Below, piece after piece: positions 50,375 through 53,494 of a DNA stretch of 53,494 nucleotides. Every line of letters starts with the position of its first letter. Position 1 is the first letter of the stretch. The stretch is taken from contig CAKVIM010000013.1 of NCBI GenBank assembly GCA_934754775.1, positions 1 to 53,494 on the forward strand, written 5' to 3'. The translations under genes were made by a program, and so were the position numbers. The stretch is from an uncultured Candidatus Melainabacteria bacterium (GTDB taxonomy: Bacteria > Cyanobacteriota > Vampirovibrionia > Gastranaerophilales > Gastranaerophilaceae). The notes below the pieces were generated by a model. It was not told the DNA's origin and searched no databases. It was given only the letters and a program-made list of their open reading frames with translations.

Positions 50375-51571
50375 TTCAAATACGCTTAATAGGAAGAATA
50401 GTCCGAAAACAGCTAGGTACGAATGGTTTGAATACACCAAAATGTTACCTTTTTGCTCCGGTGCGAATAAATTTAGCAAAAATCCCATTGCAGTTCCAAG
50501 CAACCCGACCATTGTGAAGAAACAGAAGTTCATAATACTTACAGCTGTTCCTGAAACCATTTTGCGGTTTGTTAAGTGTAAAACCGGTACCAAAAGCGAA
50601 GTTAAGCTTGCGTTGGCTGCTAAGATGAAGAATATTATTGCGATAAAGTCAGTTTTAATGTTAAAAATTAAGCAGATACATATTACTAACAAACAGCCAA
50701 ACGTGATTACAGATGCGTTTTTCAAGAACATAACTCTGTGATTGTGGCACATTTTGCACACAGATGCGTTTATGATGTTAAATATAGCTGCGATTACCGC
50801 CATTGCGGATAAAACTAATGCTGATTTGTAAGTTGACATTCCGCAAAAATCTTCTAAGAACTTTTTCCCTATAATAGCTTGTATAGCATATGATATACCG
50901 AAATTACAACAAGCAAAGCTAAATAAGTTTCTATTGTGCTTTTTGTGTAATACAAGCCTGAACGGAAGCGTTCTTAGCTTCACGTTTCGGTTGATTTCCG
51001 GAAACTTTATTCTGGTTGATAATATTGCAAAAATAATTACTCCCAATAGAATTATTAACGCCAAAATTACAAGGATTTCTCGCCAGTTTATGTATTTCAT
51101 TAGGAATACAAACGGTGCATTGGCTGCAATCCCGCCGCAATAGCCAATACATAGCATAACAGAAATTGCTATCCCAAAGTTTTTATCAGAGAAACACTCT
51201 CTCAACTCTCTGATTAAACTCAGGTAGAATGTGCTGCCGCCTATTCCGACAAGAACTCTTGAAAAATACATCAGAGGCAGATTTGACGAAATCGGAAATA
51301 GTAAAGCCCCGACTCCGAGAATTATGCCGCCGGTCAACATTATTCTAAGCCCGCCAAAGCGGTCAACAAGAACTCCGATGATCAACTGATTAAATGCATA
51401 AAGGTACATAAAAATTGCACCAAATGCAGTAATATATGGTGCAGAAACGGACAGCTCGCTTTGTAGCAAATCAAAAACCGCTCCGGGAATTGCTATTCTT
51501 TGAAAATTTGCAAAGAAATAAAACAATGTTCCGAGTGATATTAAACTAAATACTATCCCCTTCTTTTTCAT
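50339..51571 (-). CDS. MFS transporter
   Basis: A 410-aa protein with about 12 membrane segments and the MFS loop motif GVLVDRFGGLRIML (about residues 66-79). The substrate is unknown. It lies alone, and its C-terminal codons overlap coaE on the opposite strand. Confidence 0.88.
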   Translation of the reverse strand: MKKKGIVFSLISLGTLFYFFANFQRIAIPGAVFDLLQSELSVSAPYITAFGAIFMYLYAFNQLIIGVLVDRFGGLRIMLTGGIILGVGALLFPISSNLPLMYFSRVLVGIGGSTFYLSLIRELRECFSDKNFGIAISVMLCIGYCGGIAANAPFVFLMKYINWREILVILALIILLGVIIFAILSTRIKFPEINRNVKLRTLPFRLVLHKKHNRNLFSFACCNFGISYAIQAIIGKKFLEDFCGMSTYKSALVLSAMAVIAAIFNIINASVCKMCHNHRVMFLKNASVITFGCLLVICICLIFNIKTDFIAIIFFILAANASLTSLLVPVLHLTNRKMVSGTAVSIMNFCFFTMVGLLGTAMGFLLNLFAPEQKGNILVYSNHSYLAVFGLFFLLSVFELYKAMKLSDKY

Positions 51572-51621
51572 ACTATAGTTAATTTACAGCTAATATGTGG
51601 GCATGTCAATCTTGTTAAAGC

Positions 51622-51651
51622 AAAAAAAAGGAATCCTTGATGAGAATTCCT
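51622..51651 (-). terminator. Intrinsic terminator of the RHH gene
   Basis: On the minus strand AGGAAT pairs with ATTCCT around an 11-base loop, followed by eight T residues. A smaller AGGTAAG/CTTACCT hairpin lies nearer the gene at about 51730-51747. The transcript thus has a 3' untranslated region of about 130 nt. The gap 51572-51755 holds nothing else convincing. Confidence 0.75.
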
Positions 51652-51755
51652 ATGGTTGTTTTTGTTTTTTGTTTGATTGTACTCTGCTCTTTTCTTGTGT
51701 TTTTTCCCGTGTTTAATAAATCCCCTCAAAGGTAAGTTGTCTTACCTCGGCTTCC

Positions 51756-51944
51756 CTAATCCAATAGTGCCTCTAAGATTCTGGCATTTTTGTCTGCCAA
51801 AGTGTTTGTTCTAACTTGTGAACGTGTGATGTAGCTTCTCAATGCTTCACGAATAAGTTCTGAACGTGATCTGCTTTCGTTTTCTGCTACTTCATCAATT
51901 TTGCCTAAAAAACTTTCCGGCATTGAAATCAATACTCTAGCCAT
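51756..51944 (-). CDS. Ribbon-helix-helix (CopG/MetJ-type) DNA-binding protein
   Basis: A 62-aa protein with the full RHH pattern: strand ARVLISMPESFLGKIDEVAE then the helix SRSRSELIREALRSYI. Such proteins repress promoters, often as antitoxins, but no toxin gene is adjacent. AAGGAG precedes the ATG. It is preceded by the GCAATT-type promoter copy 6. Confidence 0.88.
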   Translation of the reverse strand: MARVLISMPESFLGKIDEVAENESRSRSELIREALRSYITRSQVRTNTLADKNARILEALLD

Positions 51945-51988
51945 AATGTACTCCTTTTATCCTCTTTATACTTTATTTGTCGCTTGTA

Positions 51989-52022
51989 TATATATAAAGT
52001 ATCTACGAAATAAAAAATTGCC
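51989..52022 (-). promoter_or_regulatory. GCAATT-type promoter, copy 6
   Basis: On the minus strand GGCAATT, 15 nt, ACTTTATATATA, with both boxes identical to copies 1 and 4. It ends 44 nt before the RHH gene. A GTGAAGTTTTGT motif lies upstream at 52039-52050, as for copy 1. Confidence 0.6.
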
Positions 52023-52054
52023 TTTTGGGTTTTTAAATGTGAAGTTTTGTTAAG

Positions 52055-53287
52055 TTAAATTTTGCAAATGTCTTTTCTGTAGGCAATTCCGTCGAATTTG
52101 ATGTCGTCGAGTTCTTCATAAATTGATGCGACTGCTCTTGATAAAGTTGATGCTTTGGAAGTTAGTGCTAAAACCGGACCAGAAGCTGCTTCAAATTCTA
52201 AATACCTGTTTTTAGCTGTGTTAGGGTAATATGTGATAAGAGTATCTTCATCAAGTAATTCAAGTCCTTGTATAGTGTTGTTTTTAGAGTCTTTATGTTT
52301 GCAATTAAGTACAATTGATACAGAGTACTGCTCGAGTGTTTTGATATCTTTTGATTCATCGCTAAAAGAGCCGATTGAACAAGATTCAAAGAGTGTGAAT
52401 AAATCTTCATCAAGGTTTGCGAGAACCGCAGCTGCGTCGCAATCTTGCATAAAGTTTTGCCAACCGAGAATAAATATTTTGCCATCATCTGTTAGAATTC
52501 CGTTTACGCCAAGAACTCCGAGGTACGGGTTCCCGCCGATTCCAAGATAATCAAGAGTCGGATAAATAACATTATCCATTAGGAAATATTCTTGTTCAAG
52601 AGAAAGCTTGTAATTTGGGGCACAAGCTCCCATGCCGCTTGTCAATTGTCCGCCGTCACCTTCAAGAGAATGCTTGTAAGTGATTGTAGAACCAATCGGC
52701 AAGGCTTTGTAGCCGTCTGTTACTGTATAGAAAGAAAATGGTGTTCCCCAAATGTAATCTTCAATTATGATTGCTTTGTTTTTTTCTATAAAAGTTGCGT
52801 CAATAATTGTTTTTGCAACCTGATAAGATGTGCAAACTGTTGCACTATTATTGTCATTAGTTTTTAATACAAATGGATTTTTTAAGTTCTTGATATAATC
52901 AAGTGCCATATTTTGTTTTTCAAAGATGCCAAACTTCGGAGTTGGTATCCTCAATTTATAAAGCACTTTTTTAGCCAAAGCCTTGTCAAAAACCAGTTTA
53001 GCTGCATTTTTGGTCGCTCCGAAAATTTGTTGGTTATTTTGTGCAAATATGCTGACGATGTCTGATTTGATAGCCGCAGAAGAAATCGGAATCGTTAAAT
53101 CAATTCCATTTTCCATAACGAATTCTAACAATTCGCCAACGTTGTCCTCTCTAATATCAACACATTCAGCGAATTCTTTTAAACTGTCGCTAGCGGGTGT
53201 TATATATATATCATGTTTTTCTGATAATTTTTTCGCTAAAGCATACTCTTTAGCACTGTTTCCGATAATTAATATTTTCTTTCTCAT
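52055..53287 (-). CDS. purD: Divergent PurD-like ATP-grasp ligase
   Basis: A 410-aa protein of the phosphoribosylamine-glycine ligase family. The architecture fits PurD: N-terminal Rossmann-like part, ATP-grasp region (VFDKALAKKVLYKLRIPTPK, about residues 98-117), GDGGQLTSGMGACAP (about 217-231) and the C-terminal DGIAYRKDI. Yet several signatures have changed: the opening GGREHA is NSAKEYA, and GDPETQ near residue 280 is QDCDAA. It may be a fast-evolving PurD or a paralogue with another substrate. No other pur gene is near. Confidence 0.7.
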   Translation of the reverse strand: MRKKILIIGNSAKEYALAKKLSEKHDIYITPASDSLKEFAECVDIREDNVGELLEFVMENGIDLTIPISSAAIKSDIVSIFAQNNQQIFGATKNAAKLVFDKALAKKVLYKLRIPTPKFGIFEKQNMALDYIKNLKNPFVLKTNDNNSATVCTSYQVAKTIIDATFIEKNKAIIIEDYIWGTPFSFYTVTDGYKALPIGSTITYKHSLEGDGGQLTSGMGACAPNYKLSLEQEYFLMDNVIYPTLDYLGIGGNPYLGVLGVNGILTDDGKIFILGWQNFMQDCDAAAVLANLDEDLFTLFESCSIGSFSDESKDIKTLEQYSVSIVLNCKHKDSKNNTIQGLELLDEDTLITYYPNTAKNRYLEFEAASGPVLALTSKASTLSRAVASIYEELDDIKFDGIAYRKDICKI

Positions 53288-53340
53288 GTAAAATATTATA
53301 CCACGGAAATTGCTCCTTGTTTTGCTCTAAAAAAGAAATA

Positions 53341-53363
53341 AGGGGCAAGCTTTGCTTGCCCCT
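53341..53363 (-). terminator. Intrinsic terminator after the aldolase gene
   Basis: AGGGGCAAGC pairs with GCTTGCCCCT around three bases; on the minus strand TATTTCTTTTTT follows. It ends the aldolase transcript 33 nt after its stop codon. Confidence 0.9.
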
Positions 53364-53395
53364 TATTCTCAGTCTTATAATCAAGAGCTAATAAA

Positions 53396-53494
53396 TTAGT
53401 CTTGAGCGTGACCTGCAGTACCAAGAACGTCACGCATTTTGTGCATAACCATTTCTTTAACAGCAGTTCTACCTGGTCCCATGTATTCACGTGG
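53396..53494 (-). CDS. fba: Fructose-bisphosphate aldolase class II, C-terminal 32 residues
   Basis: Only the last 32 codons are in the window. They read PREYMGPGRTAVKEMVMHKM and then RDVLGTAGHAQD, matching the C-terminus of bacterial class II aldolases (PGRxAVK, then GSAGxA-like ending). The enzyme splits fructose 1,6-bisphosphate in glycolysis. The gene continues beyond the right edge. Confidence 0.75.
   Translation of the reverse strand, partial: PREYMGPGRTAVKEMVMHKMRDVLGTAGHAQD

Noticed and set aside
51641..51736. Plus-strand hydrophobic frame of 31 residues starting MRIPMVVFVFCL
   Set aside because: Its apparent ribosome site is the complement of the T tract of the minus-strand terminator, which explains the sequence better.

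Overview
The window is AT-rich bacterial chromosome from a diderm, probably flagellated heterotroph. It holds lipid A genes (lpxD, lpxC, fabZ, rfaE2), the MEP-pathway gene ispF, a four-subunit 2-oxoacid:ferredoxin oxidoreductase, a flagellin, a SigF-type sigma factor next to a prepilin peptidase, and a DSHCT-type Ski2-like helicase. No photosynthesis gene is seen. Many small lineage-specific proteins carry NPxSF or PAFKG-like peptides. Together these suggest a non-photosynthetic relative of Cyanobacteria (Vampirovibrionia/Melainabacteria, perhaps Gastranaerophilales). That placement is inference and was not tested by alignment.

Layout. 1-5.2 kb: membrane glycosyltransferase, apt, a secreted protein, nadD-yqeK and an unlisted 57-aa gene. 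5.2-9.1 kb: a sigma-28-type promoter in front of an unknown gene, then SDR-bioB-split chromate transporter. 9.1-14.1 kb: a MotA/TolQ-like plus MotB/OmpA-like pair divergent from a 1,095-aa zinc-ribbon/cyclase-like/NTPase-like/TPR protein. 14.2-19.6 kb: rpsP, a 9 x 15-residue repeat protein, cca, rsmE and a MATE exporter. 19.6-21.9 kb: a cobalamin riboswitch in front of two unknown genes. 22.2-27.2 kb: dapB, asd, a small gene, rfaE2, lpxD, lpxC and fabZ in one direction. 27.2-30.6 kb: a MITE-like repeat, an EF-hand/glycine-zipper protein with a second sigma-28-type promoter and a 13-unit TAC microsatellite, and a toxin-antitoxin pair. 30.6-38.6 kb: ispF, a branched-chain aminotransferase, an EF-hand protein, mlaE, sigF-like/pilD, and the oxidoreductase operon. 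38.7-46.3 kb: flagellin, helicase, small proteins, a YD-repeat protein, an OmpR-family response regulator with rmuC, and a Bax-inhibitor-like protein. 46.3-53.5 kb: ABC exporter, gloA, thioesterase-rluB-coaE, MFS transporter, a ribbon-helix-helix protein, a divergent PurD-like protein and the 3' end of a class II aldolase gene.

The most notable signal is regulatory. Four perfect matches to the cyanobacterial HLR1 (RpaB) direct repeat lie in intergenic regions, and the window encodes an OmpR-family regulator. A separate promoter family (GCAATT-like box, 17 bp, TTTATA-like box) precedes at least six genes, several of them very small. Two unrelated unknown genes share near-identical TAAA-N15-GYCGATAT promoters. 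The cobalamin riboswitch controls a two-gene operon with no recognisable B12 function. Several genes have a -10 box 6-7 nt before the ATG and no Shine-Dalgarno sequence, which suggests leaderless mRNAs.
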